From an uncultured Pelagimonas sp. (lineage in GTDB: Bacteria; Pseudomonadota; Alphaproteobacteria; Rhodobacterales; Rhodobacteraceae): a stretch of DNA of 64,000 bases. The notes under the pieces were generated by a model. It saw only the letters and a program-made list of their open reading frames with translations, was not told the origin of the DNA and did not search any database. The position numbers and the translations under genes are program-made. Positions 24,019 to 33,187 of the stretch are shown piece by piece (the first letter of the stretch is position 1; each line of letters starts with the position of its first letter). The stretch spans positions 124,001 through 188,000 of the forward strand of contig NZ_CANMKO010000007.1 in assembly GCF_947498515.1 (NCBI RefSeq). Direction: 5' to 3'.

Positions 24019-24708
24019 ATGACTGATAGCAGTGCAATCCAATCGACCTACAATAGCGCAGCAACCGCTGCAGCAGCCGCAAGCAAGACCAGCTCGCCAG
24101 GAAGTTCAGCAGATATGTTGAGCTCTGATTTTGAGACGTTCCTAAAGATGATGACGGCGCAGGTGCAAAATCAAGATCCTATGAACCCAATGGATTCAAC
24201 CGAATATGCGTCACAACTTGCGACGTTCTCGTCGGTCGAGCAACAGGTTCTAACCAATGATTTGCTCAAAGAAATGGGGGCAATGCTGGGAGGGAATGCG
24301 CTCCAACAATATGGTAGCTGGGTTGGTAAGGACGTCCTAGCCCGCGCACCTGGTCACTATTCCGGCGAACCTGTAACTCTACGGCCCGACTATGCAGCTG
24401 GGGCGGACGAGGCAACACTAGTGGTTAAAAATGCAGACGGTGACATAGTCCAAAAACTTGCATTACCTATTGGACAAGAAGAAGTTCTTTGGGCTGGAGT
24501 AGATGATCAGGGTGTACCTTTCCCGAATGGTAGCTACCGGTTTGATGTAGAGAGTTACAAAGGTGAAGAGTTGATCGACACTGAAATGGCGTCGACCTAC
24601 GACACAGTTGAAGAGATCCGCAATCAAGGGTCAAATGTCATCTTTAGGCTGTCAGGCGGTACAGAAATCTCCGCCGCAGAAATTAGCGGCCTGCGTTCTG
24701 GCATGTAG
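24019..24708 (+). CDS. flgD: flagellar hook capping protein FlgD
   Basis: A 229-aa hook scaffold protein. The N-terminal FlgD motif is FLKMMTAQVQNQDPMNPMDS at about residues 37-56, followed by YASQLATFSSVEQQ. The central and C-terminal regions are the FlgD Ig/Tudor-like domains, with ADGDIVQKLALPIG and LWAGVDDQGVPFPNGSYRF. It is co-transcribed with fliK and is required for FlgE polymerisation (flgE is in block B). Its stop is two bases from the convergent ubiB stop. Confidence 0.94.
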   Translation: MTDSSAIQSTYNSAATAAAAASKTSSPGSSADMLSSDFETFLKMMTAQVQNQDPMNPMDSTEYASQLATFSSVEQQVLTNDLLKEMGAMLGGNALQQYGSWVGKDVLARAPGHYSGEPVTLRPDYAAGADEATLVVKNADGDIVQKLALPIGQEEVLWAGVDDQGVPFPNGSYRFDVESYKGEELIDTEMASTYDTVEEIRNQGSNVIFRLSGGTEISAAEISGLRSGM

Positions 24709-24710
24709 GA

Positions 24711-26243
24711 TTAGGCAAAAACTTGCACGATTCTTAGTGCGCCAAAGCCTATCGCCACCCCCAAGGCAATCCATCCCAGTCGCCCAATCCATGGGCGATT
24801 GGAGGTGCGCGGAGCGTCTTGGGTTTGGCGTAACAACGCTTCTTCTACGAGATCAGGTAAACGGGGGCCAAATCGAGCTAAAACACGTGCAGTTTGAGTG
24901 AAATCTCGCAGAACTGCCTTTGGTCCGATAGATTGCTTAATGTAATCCTCGACAACGGGCTGGGCGACCGTCCAGATATTCATATTTGGATCAAGCGAAC
25001 GGGCCACGCCCTCTACAACGACCATCGTGCGTTGCAACAAAATTAGCTCTGTACGCGTTTCCATCCCGAAACGTTCGGTGACTTCGAACAAATAGGACAA
25101 CAGTTTCCCCATGGAAATGCGTGTCGCGTCCATTCCGAAAATGGGCTCACCTACGGCGCGAAGAGCACGCGCAAACTCGTCAACGTCCCGGTCAGCTGGT
25201 ACATATCCAGCCTCAAAGTGAACTTGTGCAACTCGGTGATAGTCACGTCGAATGAACCCAAACAGGATTTCGGCATAGACCCGTCGCGTATATTCATCGA
25301 TATGGCCCATGATCCCAAAGTCATAGGCTATGATGTCACCATTCGCGGCGACCTTTAGGTTGCCCTGATGCATGTCGGCATGGAAGTAGCCGTCACGCAG
25401 TGCGTGATTTAGAAATAGTTGCAATACCCGCTCTGACAAAAGAACCCGGTCATGACCCGCCGTGTCCAAAGCAGCATTGTCTCCAAGCGGCTCCCCTTCG
25501 GCCCAGCTCATCGTCATGATACGCCGACCGGAATACCCCCATTTAACGTCTGGCAACTGAAAACCGACATCGTCTGAGGTATTGGCTGCGAATTCACTCG
25601 CCGCAGAGGCCTCAAGCCGTAAGTCCAGTTCCCCATTAACAACACCTTCGAAATGCTCAATGACTTCGGTTGGTCGCAATCGACGAGATGACGGTGAAAA
25701 GAACTCGATAAAGCCAGCCGCAAAATAGAACGCGTCAATGTCCTTGCGAAAAGCGCGTTCGATCCCTGGGCGCAGAATCTTGACAGCAACAGTTTCGCCC
25801 GTTTCCGCCAGGGTCGCTTTGTGTACCTGCGCAATTGAAGCTGCGGCGACCGGTTCAGAGAACTCTGTGAAAACATCCGTTAGTGGCTGATCAAGTTCTT
25901 GCTCTACCTGCTCTTTTGCTTCTTCAATTGAAAAGGCAGGTAGCTTGTCCTGAAGTACACGAAGCTCTTGCGCCATGTCATCGCCCACGACGTCGGGACG
26001 TGTTGACAGAATTTGACCGAACTTGATGTAGGCAGGGCCCAGCGCCGTCAAAGCCCGAACAGCTGGCGGCATAGATGGATCGCCCTTTTCGCCCAACCAC
26101 TTGAAGGGCCAAGCCAAAACGCGCGCGGCGACCCGCAACGGGGCGGGCGTGTCAAAGGCATCCAAAATTACGCCCATCGCACCAGTTCGCTCAAACGTTG
26201 CTCCGGTACGGATCAGACGCCAAATATTATGAGGACCACGCAT
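24711..26243 (-). CDS. ubiB: ubiquinone biosynthesis protein UbiB (ABC1/COQ8-type atypical kinase)
   Basis: A 510-aa ABC1-family protein needed for ubiquinone biosynthesis. The KxGQ motif YIKFGQILSTRPD is at about residues 71-83, followed by the ADCK core with ASIAQVHKATLAETGETVAVK and the nucleotide-binding HADMHQGNL and AYDFGIMG segments. The C-terminus carries one or two membrane helices (about 487-508, IALGVAIGFGALRIV). It lies one base from ubiE, and the pair is translated together; this ubiE-ubiB pair beside dnaA/mutM is common in alphaproteobacteria. Confidence 0.95.
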   Translation of the reverse strand: MRGPHNIWRLIRTGATFERTGAMGVILDAFDTPAPLRVAARVLAWPFKWLGEKGDPSMPPAVRALTALGPAYIKFGQILSTRPDVVGDDMAQELRVLQDKLPAFSIEEAKEQVEQELDQPLTDVFTEFSEPVAAASIAQVHKATLAETGETVAVKILRPGIERAFRKDIDAFYFAAGFIEFFSPSSRRLRPTEVIEHFEGVVNGELDLRLEASAASEFAANTSDDVGFQLPDVKWGYSGRRIMTMSWAEGEPLGDNAALDTAGHDRVLLSERVLQLFLNHALRDGYFHADMHQGNLKVAANGDIIAYDFGIMGHIDEYTRRVYAEILFGFIRRDYHRVAQVHFEAGYVPADRDVDEFARALRAVGEPIFGMDATRISMGKLLSYLFEVTERFGMETRTELILLQRTMVVVEGVARSLDPNMNIWTVAQPVVEDYIKQSIGPKAVLRDFTQTARVLARFGPRLPDLVEEALLRQTQDAPRTSNRPWIGRLGWIALGVAIGFGALRIVQVFA

Positions 26244-26999
26244 TTATACTTTCCAGCCTGAATGCAGGCACGCTACGCCCATTGTTAGGTTGCGGTATTT
26301 GGCATTTTCAAACCCAGCCGTACGAACCATGCTTAAAAACGTCTCTTGGTCCGGGAATTTTCTAATAGACTCAACAAGATATTGGTAGCTATCGCTATCA
26401 TTGGCGATGGCTTTTCCCATTTTGGGGATAATGTTGAACGAATAGAGGTCATAGACCTTTTGCATCATGTCATTTGGAATTTGCGAGAATTCCAAAACCA
26501 TCAAACGGCCGCCGGGTTTAAGTACACGGTAAGCCTCGTTTAGCGCTTCTTGTGGGCGAACAACGTTCCGAATACCAAAAGAAATCGTATAGACATCAAA
26601 GGTGTTGTCGGCAAAAGGCAAGGCCATCGCATCACCAACGACCCAATCGAGGCTATCCCCCATGGCCCCGGCTTCGGCGCGCTGACGCCCTTCGATCAAC
26701 ATGGATTCGGTGATGTCGAGAACGGTCGAATGCCCATGCCCAGCGCGCTTTAGAAACTTAAACGAAATGTCCCCAGTTCCACCCGCAACATCGAGCAGTT
26801 TTTGACCCGGACGTGGGGCCAGCCAATCCATCATCGCGTCTTTCCAGATGCGATGGATGCCAAAGGACATGGCGTCATTCATCACGTCATATTTTGAGGC
26901 CACCGAGGTGAATACGCCCTGCACCTTGCCGGCCTTTTCGCTCTCTGGAACATCGGTAAAACCGAAATGCGTGGTGTTGTCAGAAGTTTTAGTCATCAT
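26244..26999 (-). CDS. ubiE: UbiE C-methyltransferase for ubiquinone biosynthesis
   Basis: A 251-aa SAM-dependent methyltransferase that C-methylates demethoxyubiquinol (and demethylmenaquinone where present). Motif I is [13 protein letters not shown], the N-terminal UbiE signature is [18 protein letters not shown], and signature two is [11 protein letters not shown]. The start was set at 26999 (tandem ATG) because the upstream frame to 27062 has no family similarity. It is the first gene of the ubiE-ubiB operon and is divergent from a small membrane protein gene. Confidence 0.96.
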   Translation of the reverse strand: MMTKTSDNTTHFGFTDVPESEKAGKVQGVFTSVASKYDVMNDAMSFGIHRIWKDAMMDWLAPRPGQKLLDVAGGTGDISFKFLKRAGHGHSTVLDITESMLIEGRQRAEAGAMGDSLDWVVGDAMALPFADNTFDVYTISFGIRNVVRPQEALNEAYRVLKPGGRLMVLEFSQIPNDMMQKVYDLYSFNIIPKMGKAIANDSDSYQYLVESIRKFPDQETFLSMVRTAGFENAKYRNLTMGVACLHSGWKV

Positions 27000-27093
27000 A
27001 CTGGTCCGGTTTGGCCTCAATATCGTCGCAACTCTCGTACAGAGGTGGGGCGGAAAGAACAAACAGTCAAATCATCGCAAAGGGTGCACCGGA

Positions 27094-27753
27094 ATGGCTT
27101 TCTTCGAACTCTTTGCTGTTTGGGGTGGTGTGCTTGTTTCTATCGTCGCGTCTATCGCCGCTTCCATCCTCGCATTCAAACTGGCTAATCGGGAGGGAAC
27201 CTCGATTGGTGGTCCGCGGGACATTCGCGCACCTAAGCCTTTGTTAGAACGGCTGGTGGAGGTCGGATTTGATTGGATTTCGCCGATTGGCAATCCGCAA
27301 TCAACGTTGAGCAAGGTTTTCAGCACGGGGCGCAAAGACCCAAGGTTTTGCGATGAAACTGCTATTTTCAAAACAAAACTAGGTTGGCGACTGGGAATTC
27401 TCCCAATGATCGCTCTCTTAATGGCGGTCACTTTTTCAATGGTCATTGAGGATGGAAACTTCGCGGCGATCGACTGGTATGTTGTCATGGCCGTGACATC
27501 GTTCTCGATATGGATCACGTTCTACGTTTTTGCATTTCGCGTCGAAGTTCGAGGCAGTGAGCTCCGGAGCATGGGGACGTTTTTCAACTCCAATACATAC
27601 GACCTTGCAAAATTGCGGGAGGCCCAAGATCTGGGCGACAGCTATGTTTTGCACTTTGACTGCGGCGCGCGGGTGCCGATACCGCGTTACGTCGAAGGTC
27701 ACAGCACGTTGAAAGAATTGGTTATTCACGCGCTCAACACCAACGGACGTTAA
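27094..27753 (+). CDS. uncharacterised membrane protein
   Basis: A 219-aa protein I do not recognise. A hydrophobic helix spans about 5-27 (FELFAVWGGVLVSIVASIAA). A soluble stretch follows (30-95), then a helical pair at about 100-120 (LGILPMIALLMAVTFSMVIE) and 128-147 (WYVVMAVTSFSIWITFYVFA). The C-terminal part (150-219) looks beta-rich and may be a PH-like or YcxB-like membrane-facing domain. The start at 27094 has AAAGGG upstream; upstream in-frame ATGs overlap ubiE and are unlikely. It lies between the divergent ubiE and mutM; coding bias looks genuine. Confidence 0.6.
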   Translation: MAFFELFAVWGGVLVSIVASIAASILAFKLANREGTSIGGPRDIRAPKPLLERLVEVGFDWISPIGNPQSTLSKVFSTGRKDPRFCDETAIFKTKLGWRLGILPMIALLMAVTFSMVIEDGNFAAIDWYVVMAVTSFSIWITFYVFAFRVEVRGSELRSMGTFFNSNTYDLAKLREAQDLGDSYVLHFDCGARVPIPRYVEGHSTLKELVIHALNTNGR

Positions 27754-27813
27754 TGACCTTTCTTTTTAGGTGATTCCGTACCAAATTCACGGCTCAATCC
27801 GTAGGAGTCTAGA

Positions 27814-28665
27814 ATGCCGGAGTTACCCGAAGTCGAAACCGTCATGCGCGGGCTGACTCCGTCTATGGAGGGGGCCGTTGTCGTCAAAGCTCTGATAAAT
27901 AGGCCGGATTTGCGCTGGCCGTTTCCAGAGAACATGGCCGAGCGTTTGACCGGTAACCGTGTTGAACGCATGCGTCGGCGTTCAAAATACATTCTTGCTG
28001 ATCTGTCTAGCGGCGAGACCCTGTTAATCCACCTTGGCATGTCTGGTCGGATGTTGGTTTCCGGCGATCCGTTGGGGCAGTTTACTCACGACCATCCCAA
28101 GGCTGAAAAACATGATCATGTCGTTTTGGATTTCGACAATGGTGCCCGCGTGACATTCAACGATCCGCGCCGTTTTGGGGCGATGGATTTGCTTGAGACC
28201 GCCACGGCCGATCAGCACAAATTGTTATCTGGGCTGGGGCCCGAACCGCTCGGCAATGATTTCAACGAATCCCATCTGGCAGAGGCGCTCAAAAATCGAA
28301 AACTGCCGATGAAATCTGCCTTGCTCGATCAAAAGATCGTTTCTGGACTTGGCAATATTTATGTGTGCGAAACGCTTTACCGTGGCAAAATGCACCCATC
28401 CCGGCGTGCTTGTGACGTGACGGCACATGAGGTCGGAGAGCTTGTTCCAATCATTCGAAACGTGCTTTCCGAGGCGATCCAAGCGGGTGGTTCATCGCTC
28501 AAAGATTTCCGCCAAGCCGATGGAGAACTTGGATATTTTCAGCATAGCTTTTACGTCTATGGACGCGAAGGCGAGCCGTGCAATGCATCCGATTGTTCCG
28601 GTCAAATTGAACGAATCGTGCAATCGGGCCGGTCATCATTCTTTTGTCCAATTTGTCAAAGATAG
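27814..28665 (+). CDS. mutM: formamidopyrimidine-DNA glycosylase MutM (Fpg)
   Basis: A 283-aa base-excision repair enzyme removing 8-oxoguanine and FapyG. The catalytic N-terminus [13 protein letters not shown] (Pro2 nucleophile, Glu3) is intact. The H2TH region has [19 protein letters not shown]. The C-terminal zinc finger has Cys256, Cys261, Cys278 and Cys281. GGAG lies before the ATG. It is upstream of the enoyl-CoA hydratase gene on the same strand, an arrangement frequent in Rhodobacterales. Confidence 0.97.
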   Translation: MPELPEVETVMRGLTPSMEGAVVVKALINRPDLRWPFPENMAERLTGNRVERMRRRSKYILADLSSGETLLIHLGMSGRMLVSGDPLGQFTHDHPKAEKHDHVVLDFDNGARVTFNDPRRFGAMDLLETATADQHKLLSGLGPEPLGNDFNESHLAEALKNRKLPMKSALLDQKIVSGLGNIYVCETLYRGKMHPSRRACDVTAHEVGELVPIIRNVLSEAIQAGGSSLKDFRQADGELGYFQHSFYVYGREGEPCNASDCSGQIERIVQSGRSSFFCPICQR

Positions 28666-28729
28666 CTTGAACCGGCGCGCAACAGTGGTAAGCCTGTCGG
28701 CCTGAGGAAACGGACGGAGCCCGCACCCC

Positions 28730-29506
28730 ATGGCCTATGAGACGATCGTCGTCGAAGTAGAAGACCACATCGCTACCATCAAATTGAATCGCCCTGACGC
28801 ATTGAACGCGCTCAACACACAGTTGTTGGGTGAGTTGACCGATGCCTTGGCGGACGCGGATAGTAACGACAAGGTACGCTGCATCATCATCACCGGTTCG
28901 GCCAAAGCGTTTGCTGCCGGTGCCGACATCAAGGAAATGTCCGAAAAGAGCTATGTCGACATGTTTATGTCTGACTTTTTCGGCAAGGAAGGCAACGCTG
29001 TTATCAGCACACGCAAGCCTGTTATCGCGGCTGTGGCCGGATACGCGCTTGGCGGCGGGTGTGAACTTGCCATGATGTGCGATTTCATCATTGCGGGCGA
29101 CAACGCCAAATTTGGTCAGCCAGAAATCAATCTGGGTGTGATCGCCGGGATCGGTGGTTCACAGCGTCTGACTCGCTTTATTGGCAAATCCAAAGCGATG
29201 GACATGAACTTGACCGGTCGCTTTATGGATGCCGAAGAGGCGGAGCGTTCAGGTCTGGTAAGTCGCGTTGTTCCAGTCAAAACATTGATGGAAGAGGCGC
29301 GCTCAGCCGCGGAAAAAATTGCCGAGAAATCGATGATTTCGGCGATGGCGGTTAAAGAGGCCGTGAACCGGTCTTACGAAACCACATTGTCCGAAGGGTT
29401 GCTCTACGAACGCCGCCTGTTCCACGCGCTGTTTGCAACTGAAGATCAAAAGGAAGGCATGGCCGCCTTCATGGAAAAGCGCACGCCGCAATTCCGCGAC
29501 AGATAG
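28730..29506 (+). CDS. enoyl-CoA hydratase (crotonase family)
   Basis: A 258-aa crotonase-fold protein, probably hydrating short- and medium-chain trans-2-enoyl-CoA in fatty-acid or amino-acid catabolism. The oxyanion-hole segments are [14 protein letters not shown] and [18 protein letters not shown]. The two catalytic glutamates expected in crotonase are present: Glu in the GGGCELAM segment and Glu in [18 protein letters not shown]. The length is standard. It is 64 bp after mutM. Substrate range cannot be read from the sequence. Confidence 0.9.
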   Translation: MAYETIVVEVEDHIATIKLNRPDALNALNTQLLGELTDALADADSNDKVRCIIITGSAKAFAAGADIKEMSEKSYVDMFMSDFFGKEGNAVISTRKPVIAAVAGYALGGGCELAMMCDFIIAGDNAKFGQPEINLGVIAGIGGSQRLTRFIGKSKAMDMNLTGRFMDAEEAERSGLVSRVVPVKTLMEEARSAAEKIAEKSMISAMAVKEAVNRSYETTLSEGLLYERRLFHALFATEDQKEGMAAFMEKRTPQFRDR

Positions 29507-29513
29507 CAGAAAT

Positions 29514-29552
29514 GCAATATGACCGAAACCAAGGGTGTTTCGGTCATATTGC
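29514..29552 (+). terminator. Long perfect hairpin after enoyl-CoA hydratase gene
   Basis: A 16-bp perfect stem (29514-29529 with 29537-29552) and a 7-base loop lie 8 bp past the stop codon. No T-run follows, so it could be a Rho-dependent end, a 3' stabiliser or something else. Immediately next to it is CTATCCACA (29552-29560), one mismatch from a DnaA box. Confidence 0.5.
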
Positions 29553-29730
29553 TATCCACAGTTAGCGAAAAAATGGGCCTTTCCAAACCTGATTGGTTTG
29601 GCTATACGCCCACCATACATGCGCGTGATGCCCGCTAAGGCAAGAATCGGACCGATGGAATTCCTCAGGGAAAATTCGGCTTTGTGTTGCTCACGCAATA
29701 GATAGATACAAAGATCAAGGACCGATCATC

Positions 29731-29994
29731 ATGGCAAATTCGCCCCAAGCTAAAAAACGCGCCCGTCAGAACGAATCTCGTTTGGCGATCAACAAAGCCC
29801 GTCGTTCGCGCATCCGTACATTTCTGCGCGCTGTAGAGGAAGCAATCGAATCCGGTGACAAAGCTTCGGCTTCTGCTGCTCTTCAGGCCGCTCAGCCTGA
29901 GCTGATGCGCGGCGTCACCAAGGGCGTTTTTCACAAGAATACCGCGTCTCGCAAGATGTCTCGTCTCGCTGCGCGTGTAAAAGCGTTGGGATAA
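29731..29994 (+). CDS. rpsT: 30S ribosomal protein S20
   Basis: An 87-aa small-subunit protein. It has the basic S20 N-terminus [20 protein letters not shown] followed by a helix-turn-helix with [19 protein letters not shown] and a C-terminal [19 protein letters not shown] precedes the ATG. The 220-bp leader upstream contains two hairpins (29514-29552 and 29583-29601). A strong terminator follows. Placement just before dnaA is shared by many alphaproteobacteria. Confidence 0.97.
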   Translation: MANSPQAKKRARQNESRLAINKARRSRIRTFLRAVEEAIESGDKASASAALQAAQPELMRGVTKGVFHKNTASRKMSRLAARVKALG

Positions 29995-30023
29995 AAATAT
30001 CACGCATTTTGTGTGATTATTTT

Positions 30024-30053
30024 AAAGGCACCACTACATGTGGTGCCTTTTTT
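30024..30053 (+). terminator. Rho-independent terminator of rpsT
   Basis: An 11-bp perfect stem AAAGGCACCAC / GTGGTGCCTTT with a TACAT loop, followed by a T-run ending TTTTTTC. Confidence 0.92.
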
Positions 30054-30474
30054 CGTTGGAACGCCAACATCTTTAACGTGCAGAGATTCTTTTTCAGGAA
30101 TCCCTGAGTCAAGACGTAAGATCGGTTGCTCGAAGCCGTCTTAGGTTGGTAATTTCCCCCTGCGAGTCACTTCGCAGGGGGGACAGGCTGCCGACTTCGG
30201 ATCCGTGATCGTTGCACGGATTTTAGGTCACTCAAGCCGAAACCACTATGGTTTTGCAGAGTTTCAGGGGGTTACCTCTGGCCATGTCCAATACAGTTTA
30301 CGGGTCTTTCTGGCTCGACCTTCGTGGGGATGCGAGGGGCTGATTCATCGACTTCGAGGATTTCCTCGCAGCTCATGCCAATGGCATGGGACTGGTTGTC
30401 GTGTGCCCTCTGAATTGTGACGCGCCGCCGGAGTCACGACCGGTGAAGGCAAGTCAAGAAGGAAACGGGGACAA
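30054..30474 (+). other. Long structured intergenic region upstream of dnaA
   Basis: There is no plausible gene in these 421 bp. They carry several dyads: a 10-bp perfect stem CCCCCTGCGA / TCGCAGGGGG at 30156-30181; CATGCCA-A-TGGCATG at 30374-30388; and GTGAC-N11-GTCAC at 30417-30437. None has a T-run. They probably form part of the dnaA promoter and 5' leader, or encode a small RNA. I see no cluster of canonical DnaA boxes here. Confidence 0.5.
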
Positions 30475-31833
30475 ATGACAAAAGAGCAATGGGGCGCGTT
30501 GCAAGAGCAGATTTGCAATACGATTGGGGAAAACAACTACAAAACCTGGATCAAGCCACTTTCTTTTGCGGGAATGAGTGACGGGGGTGTTGTTACCCTT
30601 CACGCGCCGACAAGCTTTTTCGGCTCTTATGTATCTCAGAATTTTGGCGACATGTTGTTGGCTCAACTGTCTACAATTACACCAAGCGTGCGCCGCATTT
30701 CTTATGATGTGGCTCAGGCGAACGAAGCCGCACGGCAGGTCAAAGAACCGGCAAAAGCAACAGAGCCGGAAACAGCATCCGCCCCGAAAGATTTACCAGG
30801 TGCTCCATTGGACAGCAGGTTCTCTTTCGACACCTTTGTGGTTGGTAAGCCGAACGAACTGGCCCATGCCGCCGCTAAGCGCGTTGCCGAAGGTGGTCCT
30901 GTCACATTTAACCCGCTGTTCCTTTATGGTGGCGTTGGTCTTGGTAAGACTCACTTGATGCATGCGATCGCCCATGAGTTGAGCACTCGCAACCCACATC
31001 TGACCGTTCTGTATTTGTCAGCAGAACAGTTCATGTACCGTTTTGTGCAAGCTTTGCGCGAACGTAAGATGATGGACTTCAAAGAGATGTTTCGCTCTGT
31101 CGACGTTCTTATGGTCGACGATGTTCAGTTCATCGCTGGAAAAGATTCGACGCAAGAAGAGTTTTTCCACACGTTCAACGCCCTTGTTGATCAAAACAAA
31201 CAGATCATCATTTCCGCCGACCGAGCGCCCGATGAGATCAAAGATCTAGAAAACCGCATCCGCAGCCGCCTGCAATCCGGGCTTGTTGTTGATCTGCACC
31301 CCACCGACTACGAATTGCGCCTCGGTATTTTGCAATCCAAGGTCGAAACCTATCGCGCCATGTATCCGAGCCTTGAAATCGATGACGGCGTTCTTGAATT
31401 TCTGGCCCATCGGATCAGCACCAATGTGCGCGTGCTCGAAGGTGCTTTGACGCGCTTGTTCGCCTTTGCCTCGCTTGTCGGCAAGCCGATCAACATGGAT
31501 TTGGTTCAAGACAGCCTGTCTGATGTGCTCCGCGCGTCTGAACGCAAAATTTCGATCGATGAGATTCAGCGCAAGGTGGCTGAACACTACAATATCCGCC
31601 TCAGCGACATGATTGGCCCCAAGCGTGTGCGTACTTTTGCCCGTCCGCGCCAGGTTGCGATGTATTTGTGTAAACAACTCACGTCGCGGTCTTTGCCCGA
31701 AATCGGCCGCCGTTTTGGTGGTCGCGATCATACCACCGTCATGCATGGTGTACGTCGCATCGAAGAGCTGCGACTTCAGGATGGGCAAATCGACGAAGAT
31801 GTCGAACTACTTCGTCGCGCATTGGAAGCCTAA
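30475..31833 (+). CDS. dnaA: chromosomal replication initiator protein DnaA
   Basis: A 452-aa AAA+ initiator that opens the origin. Domain I is at about residues 1-85 (WGALQEQICNTIGENNYKTW), with a short linker rich in Pro/Ala/Lys. Walker A GGVGLGKT is at about 152-159, Walker B MVDDVQFI lies near 216-223. Domain IV has the DnaA-box-binding signature GRDHTTVMHGVRRI near the C-terminus. The length is typical of alphaproteobacteria. It is followed by dnaN, recF and gyrB, the classical order. Confidence 0.98.
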   Translation: MTKEQWGALQEQICNTIGENNYKTWIKPLSFAGMSDGGVVTLHAPTSFFGSYVSQNFGDMLLAQLSTITPSVRRISYDVAQANEAARQVKEPAKATEPETASAPKDLPGAPLDSRFSFDTFVVGKPNELAHAAAKRVAEGGPVTFNPLFLYGGVGLGKTHLMHAIAHELSTRNPHLTVLYLSAEQFMYRFVQALRERKMMDFKEMFRSVDVLMVDDVQFIAGKDSTQEEFFHTFNALVDQNKQIIISADRAPDEIKDLENRIRSRLQSGLVVDLHPTDYELRLGILQSKVETYRAMYPSLEIDDGVLEFLAHRISTNVRVLEGALTRLFAFASLVGKPINMDLVQDSLSDVLRASERKISIDEIQRKVAEHYNIRLSDMIGPKRVRTFARPRQVAMYLCKQLTSRSLPEIGRRFGGRDHTTVMHGVRRIEELRLQDGQIDEDVELLRRALEA

Positions 31834-32000
31834 CGGCCTTTTCGTTGGGTCTCTTCCACAACAGTTGCACGCTGGCCGCCCTTGGGCGGTCAGATGCACT
31901 TGACGCTCCTGTAAAACAATCGGACAAATCGTAAAAACGGGCTTGGAGCGCCGGACCCATCGGTCTAGTGTGCGCATCCGGCTATGCGGAGAGATGGGCG

Positions 32001-33119
32001 ATGAAGATCAGCATTGAACGCGCCACGCTGTTGCGCGCAGTGGCACAAGCACAATCGGTTGTGGAACGACGCAACACGATTCCGATTTTGGCCAATGTGC
32101 TGATTGACGCCGAAGGCGATGACGCTACATTCCGCGCCACGGATTTGGATATTGAGGTGCTGGACAAAGCACCGGCCAAGGTAAGCCGCCCGGGCGGAAC
32201 GACCGTTTCGGCGGTGACCTTGCATGAAATCGTCCGCAAGTTGCCCGATGGCGCCTTGGTTGAACTGGAAGAAGACAGCGCGGCGGGGCGGTTGACCGTC
32301 TCAGCGGGTCGTTCGACCTTCTCGTTGGCGACCTTGCCACGCGAAGATTTCCCGATCATGGCCTCGTCTGAATACAACACCAACTTCTCTGCAAAGGCCG
32401 ATGTGTTGCGTCGCCTGTTCGACAAGTCGAAATTTGCGATTTCCACGGAAGAGACCCGCTACTATTTGAACGGTGTGTATATGCACATTGCTGATAGTGA
32501 CGGCGGTCAGGTTTTGCGCTGTGTTGCCACCGATGGTCACCGTTTGGCACGCATTGACGCGGATCTGCCTGATGGGGCCGCGGATATGGCCGGTGTCATC
32601 GTGCCGCGCAAAACCGTCGGAGAGCTGCGCAAACTTTTGGATGATGACGAGATGGACATCGCGGTGTCGGTTTCCGAAACCAAAGTGCGCTTTGCAACGC
32701 CCGATATCACGCTAACCTCCAAGGTTATCGACGGTACCTTCCCGGATTACACCCGCGTAATCCCGCAAGGGAACACCCGCAAGCTCGAAGTTGACGCCAA
32801 CGATTTCGCCAAGGCGGTTGATCGTGTTGCGACGGTGTCCTCGGAACGCTCGCGTGCTGTGAAATTGCAACTCGACGAAGATCGCCTGATCTTGTCGGTG
32901 AACGCGCCAGATAGCGGTGCCGCCGAAGAGGAACTTGCCGTTGCCTACGGCGATGAGCGGTTGGAAATCGGGTTTAACGCCAAATACCTGCTGGAAATCG
33001 CCAGCCAAGTTGATCGCGAAAACGCTGTGTTCTTGTTTAACTCATCCGGCGATCCCGCGTTGATGCGTGAAGGCAATGACACAAGCGCCGTCTATGTCGT
33101 CATGCCGATGCGCGTGTGA
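32001..33119 (+). CDS. dnaN: DNA polymerase III sliding clamp (beta subunit)
   Basis: A 372-aa sliding clamp. Three repeated clamp folds are recognisable, starting MKISIERATLLRAVAQAQSV. The family segments ATDLDIEV, RYYLNGVYMH and the C-terminal VYVVMPMRV are present. The start at 32001 gives the standard N-terminus and has GGAGAGA upstream; the frame continues up to 31968. The 167-bp dnaA-dnaN gap contains a short GC-rich hairpin at 31874-31891. Confidence 0.97.
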   Translation: MKISIERATLLRAVAQAQSVVERRNTIPILANVLIDAEGDDATFRATDLDIEVLDKAPAKVSRPGGTTVSAVTLHEIVRKLPDGALVELEEDSAAGRLTVSAGRSTFSLATLPREDFPIMASSEYNTNFSAKADVLRRLFDKSKFAISTEETRYYLNGVYMHIADSDGGQVLRCVATDGHRLARIDADLPDGAADMAGVIVPRKTVGELRKLLDDDEMDIAVSVSETKVRFATPDITLTSKVIDGTFPDYTRVIPQGNTRKLEVDANDFAKAVDRVATVSSERSRAVKLQLDEDRLILSVNAPDSGAAEEELAVAYGDERLEIGFNAKYLLEIASQVDRENAVFLFNSSGDPALMREGNDTSAVYVVMPMRV

Positions 33120-33187
33120 CGATTTCCGCTTGAACGCACGAATTCAAACGCCGCCACCGGTGTTTTCCCAAAATGAAAGGGATGGCG

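Noticed and set aside
30054-30474. Possible replication origin in front of dnaA
   Set aside because: No cluster of DnaA boxes or AT-rich unwinding region could be seen; in Rhodobacteraceae the origin is usually not right beside dnaA.
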